From UBA1351 sp963677885 (GTDB taxonomy: Bacteria; Bacillota; Clostridia; Lachnospirales; Vallitaleaceae): 64,000 bases of DNA. The translations under genes were made by a program, and so were the position numbers. Below are positions 1-8,042 of the stretch, piece after piece; the first letter of the stretch is position 1, and each line of letters begins with the position of its first letter. A model generated the notes under the pieces. That model saw only the letters and a list, made by a program, of their open reading frames with translations, did no database searches and was not told where the DNA came from. Where the stretch lies: assembly GCA_963677885.1 (NCBI GenBank), contig OY782500.1, positions 2,728,001 through 2,792,000 of the forward strand, given 5' to 3'.

Positions 1-342
1 ATTGAAGGTTCAAGTAATGGTAGAATAGAAGGTGGAAGATTTTCCACAGGAAATGAACATATTCATAATCTTAAATATCTGTTATCTTTAGATAAGGTAG
101 AAGAAGTTCGTTTGGTATATATAACAGGATATTATGATCCTGACCAGGTCTTGGGAATCATTGGGGAAGCCATGGAAGCGACTCACCAGGTGCCACTGAA
201 GCTTATACGGGTTCATGGTAAAGGGCTGACTGCTGATAGGGCAAAAATGTTAAAGGGACATATACCAACAAAGCTGGATATGGAAGCTCTTAAAGAACTA
301 GCTTATTCAAAAGGTATTCATCAGATTAATTACATTTTATAA
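1..342 (+). CDS. C-terminal fragment of an unrecognised protein
   Basis: The reading frame is open from base 1, so the gene starts before the window and only its last 113 residues are visible. They include the stretch GRIEGGRFSTGNEH near the start, then VRLVYITGYYDPDQV and a C-terminus ending IHQINYIL. I do not recognise the family. A TTG at 112 could be called a start, but the coding frame clearly continues upstream of it. The stop lies 11 bases before the ABC ATPase gene, so it probably sits at the front of the same operon. In related Firmicutes a BMP-type nucleoside-binding lipoprotein often holds a nearby position, but this sequence does not look like the end of one. Confidence 0.6.
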   Translation: MEGSSNGRIEGGRFSTGNEHIHNLKYLLSLDKVEEVRLVYITGYYDPDQVLGIIGEAMEATHQVPLKLIRVHGKGLTADRAKMLKGHIPTKLDMEALKELAYSKGIHQINYIL

Positions 343-353
343 GGAGCGATGTT

Positions 354-1880
354 ATGGAATTCGTAATTGAAATGTTAAACATAACAAAAGAATTTCCGGG
401 AATCAAAGCTAATGATGACGTGACATTACGTGTAAAAAAAGGTGAAATTCACGCATTATTGGGTGAGAATGGGGCAGGAAAATCCACGCTTATGAGTGTA
501 CTTTTTGGTTTGTATCAACCTGAAAAGGGAAAAATCAAAGTACGCGGTAAGGAAGTTGCCATTACCAATCCTAATATTGCCAACGAATATGGCATTGGTA
601 TGGTTCATCAGCACTTTAAGCTGGTTGAGAATTTTACTGTTACTGAGAACATAATTCTTGGTATGGAACCTAAGAAATCTTTTGGCCGTGTAGACATTGA
701 AACTGCAGCAAAGAAAGTAAAAGAAATTAGCGAACGATATGGCTTATCTGTAGATCCTCATGCCAAAATCGAAGATATTACAGTAGGTATGCAACAAAGG
801 GTTGAGATTCTTAAGATGTTATACCGTAATGCAGAAATATTGATTTTTGATGAACCGACTGCTGTTCTGACACCCCAGGAAATTCATGAACTCATGAAAA
901 TCATGAAGGAATTGGTCAGTGAAGGAAAGTCAATTGTTCTAATTACCCATAAACTTAAAGAAATCAAAGAAGTATCTGACCGTTGTACCGTTCTTCGTAA
1001 AGGTCGTTATATTGGTACTGTTGAAGTAGAAGGAACCACAGAAGAGCAGATGGCTGAGATGATGGTTGGTCGTGAAGTTTCCTTTAAGGTAGATAAAGAA
1101 GATGCAAACCCAGGTGATGTTATCCTTTCGGTGAAGAATCTTAATGTTAAGAATAACCGTAAGCTTCCAGCTGTTAATAATCTTTCATTGGATGTTAAAG
1201 CAGGGGAGATTATGTGTGTAGCCGGAATCGATGGCAATGGTCAATCTGAGCTTATTGAAGCCTTAACCGGTCTTCGTAAAATAGAAAGTGGCCAGATTAC
1301 CTTACATGGTAAAGATATGACAGCACTTACTGTACGTGAGAGAACTTTATCCGGTATCGGTCATATACCTGAAGACAGGCATAAACATGGACTTGTTCTT
1401 GATTTCAGTCTTGAGGAGAACATTGCCCTTCAGACATATTTTCAAGAGCCCTTATCTCATAAAGGTATTATCAATTTTGATGAAAGAAACAAAGTCTCAG
1501 AACGTTTAATTGAAGAGTTTGACGTTCGTTCAGGACAGGGAAGCGTCACTGCTGCCAGATCTATGTCCGGTGGTAACCAGCAGAAAGCAATTATTGCCCG
1601 TGAAGTTGACCGTTCACCAGAACTGCTTATTGCGGCTCAACCGACTCGTGGTCTTGATGTTGGTGCTATTGAATATATCCATAAACGTCTTGTTGAAGAG
1701 CGTGATGCAGGCAAGGCTGTACTTTTAGTGTCTCTTGAAATGGAAGAAGTACTGAATGTGTCAGATAAGATTGCTGTTATCTACGAAGGGGAAATTGTTG
1801 GTATTGTAGATGCAGATAAGACAGATGAGAATGAATTAGGTCTTATGATGGCCGGTTCTAAGAAAGGAGTAACCAATTAA
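354..1880 (+). CDS. Nucleoside-type ABC importer, double ATP-binding protein
   Basis: This 508-residue protein has two ABC domains in tandem and should power a membrane importer of the NupO/YufO (BMP-linked nucleoside) family. Domain 1 has Walker A GENGAGKS at about 37-44, a relaxed signature VGMQQR at 144-149 and Walker B ILIFDEPTA at 162-170. Domain 2 is degenerate in the way typical of the family: GIDGNGQS at 291-298 lacks the Walker A lysine, the signature is SGGNQQ at 405-410, and the Walker B region reads AAQPTRGLD. AAGGAG at 341-346 supports the ATG at 354. The stop overlaps the next start as TAATG, so translation of the permease is probably coupled. Nucleoside uptake is inferred from the family; a sugar substrate is less likely. 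Confidence 0.87.
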   Translation: MEFVIEMLNITKEFPGIKANDDVTLRVKKGEIHALLGENGAGKSTLMSVLFGLYQPEKGKIKVRGKEVAITNPNIANEYGIGMVHQHFKLVENFTVTENIILGMEPKKSFGRVDIETAAKKVKEISERYGLSVDPHAKIEDITVGMQQRVEILKMLYRNAEILIFDEPTAVLTPQEIHELMKIMKELVSEGKSIVLITHKLKEIKEVSDRCTVLRKGRYIGTVEVEGTTEEQMAEMMVGREVSFKVDKEDANPGDVILSVKNLNVKNNRKLPAVNNLSLDVKAGEIMCVAGIDGNGQSELIEALTGLRKIESGQITLHGKDMTALTVRERTLSGIGHIPEDRHKHGLVLDFSLEENIALQTYFQEPLSHKGIINFDERNKVSERLIEEFDVRSGQGSVTAARSMSGGNQQKAIIAREVDRSPELLIAAQPTRGLDVGAIEYIHKRLVEERDAGKAVLLVSLEMEEVLNVSDKIAVIYEGEIVGIVDADKTDENELGLMMAGSKKGVTN

Positions 1881-2980
1881 TGAATCGTTTTAGAAATTAT
1901 TTGGCAGACGAGAAAAACCATAAAGTCTTAATTCCTATTATAGCGGTTTTACTTGGTTTCCTTCTCGGAAATGTAATCATGTTGTTAACCGGTGAAAATC
2001 CACTGGAATTATACAAGGCACTTATTCAAGCTATCTTTGGTGTTAAGCTGGATAATATAGGTACCGATAAAACTGTTTTCACCGTTCGTAAAGTCGGTGA
2101 GTATTTTGTATATGTTATGCCTATTGTATTAACAGGTCTTTCTGTTGCTTTCGCCTTTAGAACCGGTTTATTCAACATCGGTGCTGAAGGACAGTTGCTT
2201 ATGGGAGCATTTGCAACAACTTGGTTAGGTATTTATCTGGATTTACCAGCAATCATTTTAGTTCCTATTGTCATTCTAGGAGGAGCAGTTCTTGGAGGTA
2301 TATGGGGATTCATTCCAGGTTATCTAAAGGCAAGGTTCAATGTGCACGAGGTTGTTGTTACCATTATGCTTAACTATACAGCCTTACATTTAACCAATTT
2401 CCTTATGAAAGAAATTCCTGGTTCAGACAGTGTAAAGACTGTTAAGTTAAACGAGGGTGCCCGTCTTTCCAGTGAATTTTTAAGAACTTTAACAGAGAAC
2501 TCCAGATTTCACTTCGGTTTTGTTGTTGTTATTTTAGCCCTGCTGCTTTTCTGGTTTATCATTAATAAAACAACCTTTGGCTATGAGTTAAAAGCTGTTG
2601 GATACAACCCACATGCTGCAGAATACGCAGGGATGAAAGTAAAGAGAAATGCGGCTCTTTCAATGGCTATTGCCGGTGCTTTTTCAGGACTTGCCGGTTC
2701 TATTCTGGTAGCAGGTACCTTTGGCTATGGCCGTGTACTTGCCCATTTTGAGAATTATGGTTTTGACGGTATCGCCGTTGCCCTTATTGGTGGAAACACG
2801 GCTATTGGATCTCTTCTTAGTGGTCTCCTTCTCGGTGCCCTAAACGCAGCCCAACCAATTATGCAGGGGCAAGGTATTCCAAAAGCCATTACCATCATTA
2901 TATCTGCAGCAATCATCGTATTTGTCGCCATGCAAAAAGGTATCTCATCATCACTGAAAAAGTTAAAGGGGGCGAAATAA
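1880..2980 (+). CDS. Nucleoside-type ABC importer permease, subunit 1
   Basis: This 366-residue hydrophobic protein belongs to the branched-chain amino acid/ribose-type permease superfamily (NupP/YufP group). It starts with a short cytoplasmic, charged N-terminus, then has a first membrane segment at about 18-38 and further hydrophobic helices through to residue 355. The conserved stretch RTGLFNIGAEGQLLMGA, near residues 90-106, is characteristic of the family. The gene overlaps the ATPase gene by one base and is followed after one base by the second permease. The three therefore form one transport operon with a heterodimeric membrane channel. No ligand-binding lipoprotein gene is visible in the window; it may lie upstream or elsewhere. 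Confidence 0.87.
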   Translation: MNRFRNYLADEKNHKVLIPIIAVLLGFLLGNVIMLLTGENPLELYKALIQAIFGVKLDNIGTDKTVFTVRKVGEYFVYVMPIVLTGLSVAFAFRTGLFNIGAEGQLLMGAFATTWLGIYLDLPAIILVPIVILGGAVLGGIWGFIPGYLKARFNVHEVVVTIMLNYTALHLTNFLMKEIPGSDSVKTVKLNEGARLSSEFLRTLTENSRFHFGFVVVILALLLFWFIINKTTFGYELKAVGYNPHAAEYAGMKVKRNAALSMAIAGAFSGLAGSILVAGTFGYGRVLAHFENYGFDGIAVALIGGNTAIGSLLSGLLLGALNAAQPIMQGQGIPKAITIIISAAIIVFVAMQKGISSSLKKLKGAK

Positions 2981-2981
2981 T

Positions 2982-3950
2982 ATGTTAGATCTACTAGCGT
3001 CCATTATCACATCGACACTTATTTATTCAACACCAATTATTATTGCAGCTCTTGGTGGATTATTCTCAGAGCGTTCAGGTGTTGTTAACATCGCTCTTGA
3101 AGGTTTAATGGCAATCGGTGCTTTTGCTGCTGCAGCTTCTATCGTTTTTATTGAGCCTTATACAAACTGGGCACCATGGATATCTCTCCTCGTTGGTATT
3201 GGAGCCGGTGTCTTGGTTTCAGTCCTACATGCATACTTAAGTATTAACTTTAGCGCTGACCAGGTAATCTCAGGTACAGCTATTAATATTTTCTCAGGTG
3301 GTATTACCATTTACCTTGCTTATATCATCTTTGATCAAGAAAGAACACAAACTTTTGCTAGAGGTTTCATCAAATCGGATGTACCACTGCTTAGTAAAAT
3401 TCCATTTATTGGAGATGCCTTCTTCAGTAAAATTTATATGACAGTATATGTTGCCTTTATACTTGTTTTGGTTGCCTGGTATCTTCTTTATAAGACATCC
3501 TTTGGACTTCGTCTTAGAGCTACCGGAGAGCATCCACAAGCAGTTGATTCCATGGGTATCAGCGTTTACAAAATGCGTTATATCGGTGTACTAACTTCTG
3601 GTGGTCTTGCCGGCCTTGCAGGTGGTATTATGGTATTAACTCAGAATACACAATATACAGCTTCAGCCATTCACGGTACAGGATTCATCGCCTTGGCTGC
3701 CCTTATATTCGGTAAATGGAGGCCGGCAGGTCTTCTTGGAGCCAGCTTGTTCTTCGGTTTCTCCCAAGTACTCAGCTTATACTCCTCATCCATTTCTGAG
3801 CAACTTAACCAGCCTTGGATCGGAAACCTTCCTAATGAGTTTTACTGGGCACTGCCTTATGTTCTGACTGTTATCGCCTTGGTTATTTTCAGTGGTCAGT
3901 CTGTTGGACCTAAAGCTGCCGGTGAAGCTTATGATAAAGGTAAGCGTTAA
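2982..3950 (+). CDS. Nucleoside-type ABC importer permease, subunit 2
   Basis: This 322-residue membrane protein is the partner permease (NupQ/YufQ group). Near the N-terminus it carries the family stretch ALGGLFSERSGVVNIALEG, then several hydrophobic helices. The cytoplasmic loop LRATGEHPQAVDSMGISV probably docks the ATPase. Its start lies two bases after the previous stop, and the ribosome-binding sequence GGGGGCG is inside the end of that gene. An intrinsic terminator follows at 4001-4025 and closes the operon. Confidence 0.87.
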   Translation: MLDLLASIITSTLIYSTPIIIAALGGLFSERSGVVNIALEGLMAIGAFAAAASIVFIEPYTNWAPWISLLVGIGAGVLVSVLHAYLSINFSADQVISGTAINIFSGGITIYLAYIIFDQERTQTFARGFIKSDVPLLSKIPFIGDAFFSKIYMTVYVAFILVLVAWYLLYKTSFGLRLRATGEHPQAVDSMGISVYKMRYIGVLTSGGLAGLAGGIMVLTQNTQYTASAIHGTGFIALAALIFGKWRPAGLLGASLFFGFSQVLSLYSSSISEQLNQPWIGNLPNEFYWALPYVLTVIALVIFSGQSVGPKAAGEAYDKGKR

Positions 3951-4000
3951 AATTCTATTGTTTACATGAATATCATCCCAGATATGAATATTTATATTGA

Positions 4001-4025
4001 AAGAGCCTCTAAGGGGGCTCTTTTT
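4001..4025 (+). terminator. Intrinsic terminator of the nucleoside importer operon
   Basis: AGAGCC and GGGGCTCT form a GC-rich stem with a short loop, followed directly by TTTTTG. It lies 50 bases after the last permease stop. Confidence 0.85.
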
Positions 4026-4119
4026 GTTTGGGATGATTGTTAAGAATGATTTATAGACTATTAATAGAAATTTAATAGAAAATACTTAATACGTTAAGAG
4101 AACTTTTGATAGATTTTGG

Positions 4120-4222
4120 TATAATGAAATTAATGTGGGTCAGTGGCCCTGCCTCCCTCGTATTAAAGATAGTATTTTCTCATAGGGTATATTGGGCCTA
4201 ATAGCTGGAAAGAGGTGTAAAC
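4120..4222 (+). promoter_or_regulatory. Promoter -10 box and possibly structured leader of the kinase operon
   Basis: TATAAT at 4120-4125 is a consensus -10 box; no good -35 box stands 17 bases upstream. Transcription from it would give a leader of about 90 bases. GGCCC at 4146-4150 can pair with GGGCC at 4194-4198 around an inner CCCT/AGGG pair, so the leader may fold. I could not match it to a known riboswitch. AGAGGTG at 4211-4217 is the ribosome-binding site for the TTG start at 4223. Confidence 0.45.
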
Positions 4223-7150
4223 TTGATAGAGTGTAAAACAAAGATAGAGAGAAAGAAATATAGAAGAAAAAGTTTGAAAGCCAGAGTAAAACGACTACTT
4301 AGAATAAATAATGGTATAACGGTTGTCAGTATTCTTGTCTTGATGCTCTTTACAACCATGGCCATCGTAAGCCTTGTTTCCAATGGTTTTTCAAAGGTAA
4401 CTGCAAATCTGATTGCTGCAGATGTCTCAGATAACTTTCAGAAGTCTGAGAAAATGTATCAGATGAATGAAAGTCTTAATGATATGTCAAATGATGAAAA
4501 AAAATCATTGGGACTTGAGATGATCAATATTGACGGCAAGAAGTATCTTGACAGTACTAAAGTTGATATATTGGGTGAGGATCACAGTATATTTGAATAT
4601 GAAGTTAAGGTTGGAGAAACTGTGATATACAATTCCTTTAAAGCTACCAATGAAGATGCCATGCTTGGAATTTATGATAAGGGAATGAATGACTATAAGA
4701 ATTTTTCAGCATCTGCTCCCATTGTTGATCTTGAAGGTAATAAAGTCGGCACCATTATGGTCTATATCAGCCCTATTATTTTGGCTCTTGCCTTTGGACT
4801 TTCAATTGCACTAGGTTTAGGTGTATTTATCTTCAATCAGTTTTTTTCATCACTCATATCCTCTATCATGTCAAAGGCTGTATCAAGGCCTCTTGAAGTG
4901 TTGGCCAAGCAGATTGAAGACTTGGCCAGTGATGACCTTGAGGATGCCTTTAATGTAGTCCTGGAGGTAAAAAGACCGGTTTCTGAAGTGGTAAGCCTTA
5001 AAGATTCCACCAATAAGATTATGCAAAAAATTGCTGAGTACTATGAGATTACGACAGCCCAAAACGAAGAGCTTCAAGCCCAGAGGGATGAACTGGAATC
5101 TCAGAGAGATGAACTGGAGTCTCAAAACGATCAGCTACAGACAACCAGCCATACTCTTCAGTCCATGAACAATGCCTACCTTAGCCGTACCATGAAACTT
5201 CAGAACTTGTTGGACAATGTGGGGCAAGGCTTTATGACTTTTGGTCAGGACCTAAAAATTAACTCTGAATACAGTCTGACCTGCCTTGATATGCTGTGTG
5301 ACTGTGATGATCATATCGATTTAGCCGGTAAAAAGGTAACGGATTTTATTTTTGATGAACCGGACCAAAAAGACTTTATCGAATCCTTACTCATTAAGAT
5401 TATGACAGGTTCTGACAATGAGCGAGAGCTTTTCATGCCCCTATTACCTGAAGAAGTTGAGCTTCATGGCAAAATTCACAGAATAGAATATAAGCTGGTA
5501 ACAGATGAGCAAAACCGAGACCTGATTATGTTGATCATGACAGATATCAGTGAAACCAGAGACTTGGAAAGCCAAATGATGGCTGAAAGAGATCTGCTTC
5601 AGATGATTGTAAAAGTCCTTCTTAACCGTGATGATTTCTTATCACTATATCATGACTTCCTATTGGATATGAATCGGTCTTTTGAACAGATTGAAGATGA
5701 GGAGTATGAGGATATACTTCGTAAGATCCATACCTATAAAGGTTCTTTTTCACAGTATTATATGAGTAATATTTCAGCCATGCTCAATACACTGGAAGAT
5801 GAAATATATGAAGTCGGAACAATTGACTATATTCGCAATATAGAACGCTCTAGAGTACTTGATGCTCTAAACCAGGATATTGAGAATATCAAGAGGTATA
5901 CCAGTGATGACATTCTTGATGAAAATGAGCTCTATGCCGTTAAGGAAGAGAAGATTATTGAAATCGAACAGAAGATCAAGAGTATTCTTCCAGCTACAGA
6001 GTTTAATAAAGTTATACCTATTATTAAAAGTATCAGGTATAAATCAGTCAAGGAGGGTCTCAAGCAATATCCGGACTATGTAACTAAGCTTAGTGAACGG
6101 ATGGAGAAATCAGTACTGCCTTTTGAAATCCAGGGTGATGAGGTTTTTGTTGATTTCGATGTATATCAAAACCTATTTAAGAATATGGTTCACCTCTTTA
6201 GAAATGCTGTTGACCATGGTATTGAAACTGAAGACGAGCGAATGGAAACCGGAAAGAGCCAGGCAGCTTCAATTTCATGCTATGTGAATAAGAAAGATGA
6301 TACATGTTTTGAGATTATCATTCATGATGACGGAAGAGGAATTGATCCCGAGATTGTTAAAGCCTCAGCTTTAGAAAAAGGTTTAATTCAAGAGACGGAC
6401 CTAGATAGAATGAGTGACAGTGAATTATTAGAGCTCATTTTTCAACAGAAGTTTTCTACTAAAAATGAAGCAACAGCTATCTCCGGTCGAGGTGTTGGAT
6501 TAGCCTCAGTGAAAGACCAGGTAGAGCATTTAGGTGGAAGCCTCCAAGTAGCATCTGAACTTGGAAATGGAACAACTTTTACCCTTTCTCTTCCTATATT
6601 ACAGGGTACAGACATTATATTCTTTGAACCTGACCAGTTTATTGATCATATTGACCAGGTGGCCTCTGGTTATTTGAAAGACCTTTCTATAGCCTTTGAC
6701 AGCACTGAAAGGACCCTGGAAGACAAAATAGTTGTCCATAGAGTCAGTTCCCTAATCAATGTCAAAGGATCCTTGGATGGACTGCTGGTTGTAAGTACTA
6801 ATGAAAGTTTAAGTAAGAAATTGGTTGATGCCTTTATTATTGGTGGTGTCAGTCAAGAAGAAGTTGAAGATTACTATGAAGATGTTCTTGGTGAAATCAC
6901 CAATACGATTTTAGGTAATGTCTTGGGTTCTTTGGAAGAAGAAGGTATCTACTTGACCATGGGTGTACCTGTTATGCTTTCCAATAGAAATGCCTACATT
7001 AAATACAGCAACAGACAGATTTACAGTATTAAGTATCATTCAGGCCAAGATATAATTACATTCAGTATTTTGATGACAGAAAATGTTGATCTAAGTCAGG
7101 ACCTGTCTTTTGAAGACACCAGCCTGTTTTTTGACAAGGAGGAAGAATAA
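4223..7150 (+). CDS. Membrane CheA-like hybrid kinase with HPt, ATPase and CheX-like domains
   Basis: This 975-residue protein combines sensing, phosphotransfer and probably dephosphorylation. A membrane helix at about 31-54 and a second at about 180-215 enclose an extracellular sensor region. A coiled coil with QRDELESQ repeats follows (about 275-325), then a PAS-like segment (about 325-445). An HPt-like helix carries IHTYKGSF with the likely phosphorylated histidine at 502. The CheA-type ATPase domain has HLFRNAVDHG at 656-665, DDGRGID at 701-707 and SGRGVGLA at 753-760. The C-terminal part (about 800-970) resembles CheX/CheC phosphatases: Glu890, Asn893 and Pro915 give the ExxN...P pattern. 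Translation starts at TTG 4223 behind AGAGGTG. The receiver gene begins at the base after the stop. There is no CheW-like docking domain, so a chemoreceptor-array role is unlikely. Confidence 0.8.
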   Translation: MIECKTKIERKKYRRKSLKARVKRLLRINNGITVVSILVLMLFTTMAIVSLVSNGFSKVTANLIAADVSDNFQKSEKMYQMNESLNDMSNDEKKSLGLEMINIDGKKYLDSTKVDILGEDHSIFEYEVKVGETVIYNSFKATNEDAMLGIYDKGMNDYKNFSASAPIVDLEGNKVGTIMVYISPIILALAFGLSIALGLGVFIFNQFFSSLISSIMSKAVSRPLEVLAKQIEDLASDDLEDAFNVVLEVKRPVSEVVSLKDSTNKIMQKIAEYYEITTAQNEELQAQRDELESQRDELESQNDQLQTTSHTLQSMNNAYLSRTMKLQNLLDNVGQGFMTFGQDLKINSEYSLTCLDMLCDCDDHIDLAGKKVTDFIFDEPDQKDFIESLLIKIMTGSDNERELFMPLLPEEVELHGKIHRIEYKLVTDEQNRDLIMLIMTDISETRDLESQMMAERDLLQMIVKVLLNRDDFLSLYHDFLLDMNRSFEQIEDEEYEDILRKIHTYKGSFSQYYMSNISAMLNTLEDEIYEVGTIDYIRNIERSRVLDALNQDIENIKRYTSDDILDENELYAVKEEKIIEIEQKIKSILPATEFNKVIPIIKSIRYKSVKEGLKQYPDYVTKLSERMEKSVLPFEIQGDEVFVDFDVYQNLFKNMVHLFRNAVDHGIETEDERMETGKSQAASISCYVNKKDDTCFEIIIHDDGRGIDPEIVKASALEKGLIQETDLDRMSDSELLELIFQQKFSTKNEATAISGRGVGLASVKDQVEHLGGSLQVASELGNGTTFTLSLPILQGTDIIFFEPDQFIDHIDQVASGYLKDLSIAFDSTERTLEDKIVVHRVSSLINVKGSLDGLLVVSTNESLSKKLVDAFIIGGVSQEEVEDYYEDVLGEITNTILGNVLGSLEEEGIYLTMGVPVMLSNRNAYIKYSNRQIYSIKYHSGQDIITFSILMTENVDLSQDLSFEDTSLFFDKEEE

Positions 7151-7831
7151 ATGGCACGAGTACTTGTTGTAGATGATTCAATTGTCATGCGAAAGAATTT
7201 GATAACGATTCTTGAAGGAGATGGACACCAGGTTGTTGGGGAAGCCAGCAACGGCCGTCAGGCAGTTACCCAATATGAAGAATTGGAACCTGACCTGGTC
7301 ACAATGGATATTTCTATGCCAATTATGAGTGGTGTAGAGGCAGTCCGTAAAATAATTGCTAAATATCCAGAAGCTAGAATTATCATGATCAGCGCAGTCA
7401 ATCAGAAGAAAATGGTTTTTAATGCGATTAATTCAGGGGCCAAACACTATATTATCAAACCTATTGTCGGTAAAAAAGTCATTAGCGTAGTGAATGAAGT
7501 CCTTCAAATGGAAATTGAAGAGGCAAAAGAAGCTCTTATCGAAGAAAGCAATGGAAAACAAGGTTTTGAGATTAATAACGTAAACGGAGCTTTTGTTATT
7601 ACCTTCAACTCTGATCTGGACAAATCAGACCATAAACTACTGAATATGGCAATAAGAGGTATTTTATTTATTAAGCCACTAAAAGTCGAGTTTAATTTTA
7701 ATGCACTGGAAGACGTAAACTTGGAAGTTTTAAAGCCGATTTTATCCTTAGCCAAAGAAATCGAAGAGCATGAAGGGATTGTAACTTTTGTCAGCCAATC
7801 TTCAGAACTTGGTGAAAAACTTCCTATGTAA
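7151..7831 (+). CDS. CheY-like response regulator with STAS-like C-terminal domain
   Basis: Residues 1-120 form a receiver domain: Asp8/Asp9, the phosphoacceptor Asp53 in VTMDISMP, Ser81 in IMISA and Lys103 in IIKPI. Residues 136-226 have no DNA-binding motif. The strand-helix pattern GAFVITFNSDLDKSDHKLL followed by PLKVEFNFNALEDV resembles a STAS (anti-anti-sigma) fold, though no clear phosphoserine site stands out. AAGGAGG ends just before the start, and the gene directly abuts the kinase gene, so the kinase is its probable phosphodonor and, through the CheX-like domain, perhaps its phosphatase. Output is probably a protein-protein contact rather than transcription. Confidence 0.82.
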   Translation: MARVLVVDDSIVMRKNLITILEGDGHQVVGEASNGRQAVTQYEELEPDLVTMDISMPIMSGVEAVRKIIAKYPEARIIMISAVNQKKMVFNAINSGAKHYIIKPIVGKKVISVVNEVLQMEIEEAKEALIEESNGKQGFEINNVNGAFVITFNSDLDKSDHKLLNMAIRGILFIKPLKVEFNFNALEDVNLEVLKPILSLAKEIEEHEGIVTFVSQSSELGEKLPM

Positions 7832-8042
7832 TAACCTCTGGGATATCCATGGAAAATCCATTGAATTTCCAAGTACATATTTACTAGATACCTCGATTCC
7901 ATTCCATCATAAAAACATCAACAGAAGAATTGAATATCAATTGATTTATAGAATATGATTAGATTGGTAGAATGCCCTGTGATTAATAGAGATATATGTA
8001 ATTTATAGAACACCATTAGATGAATTGAAACAAGGAGGCAGT

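Noticed and set aside
1007..1728. Short frames on either strand inside the ABC ATPase gene
   Set aside because: They lie in other frames of a strongly conserved gene and have no ribosome-binding sites.
8025..8042. TTG start for the HD-GYP gene
   Set aside because: It lies upstream of the AAGGAGG that clearly serves ATG 8043.
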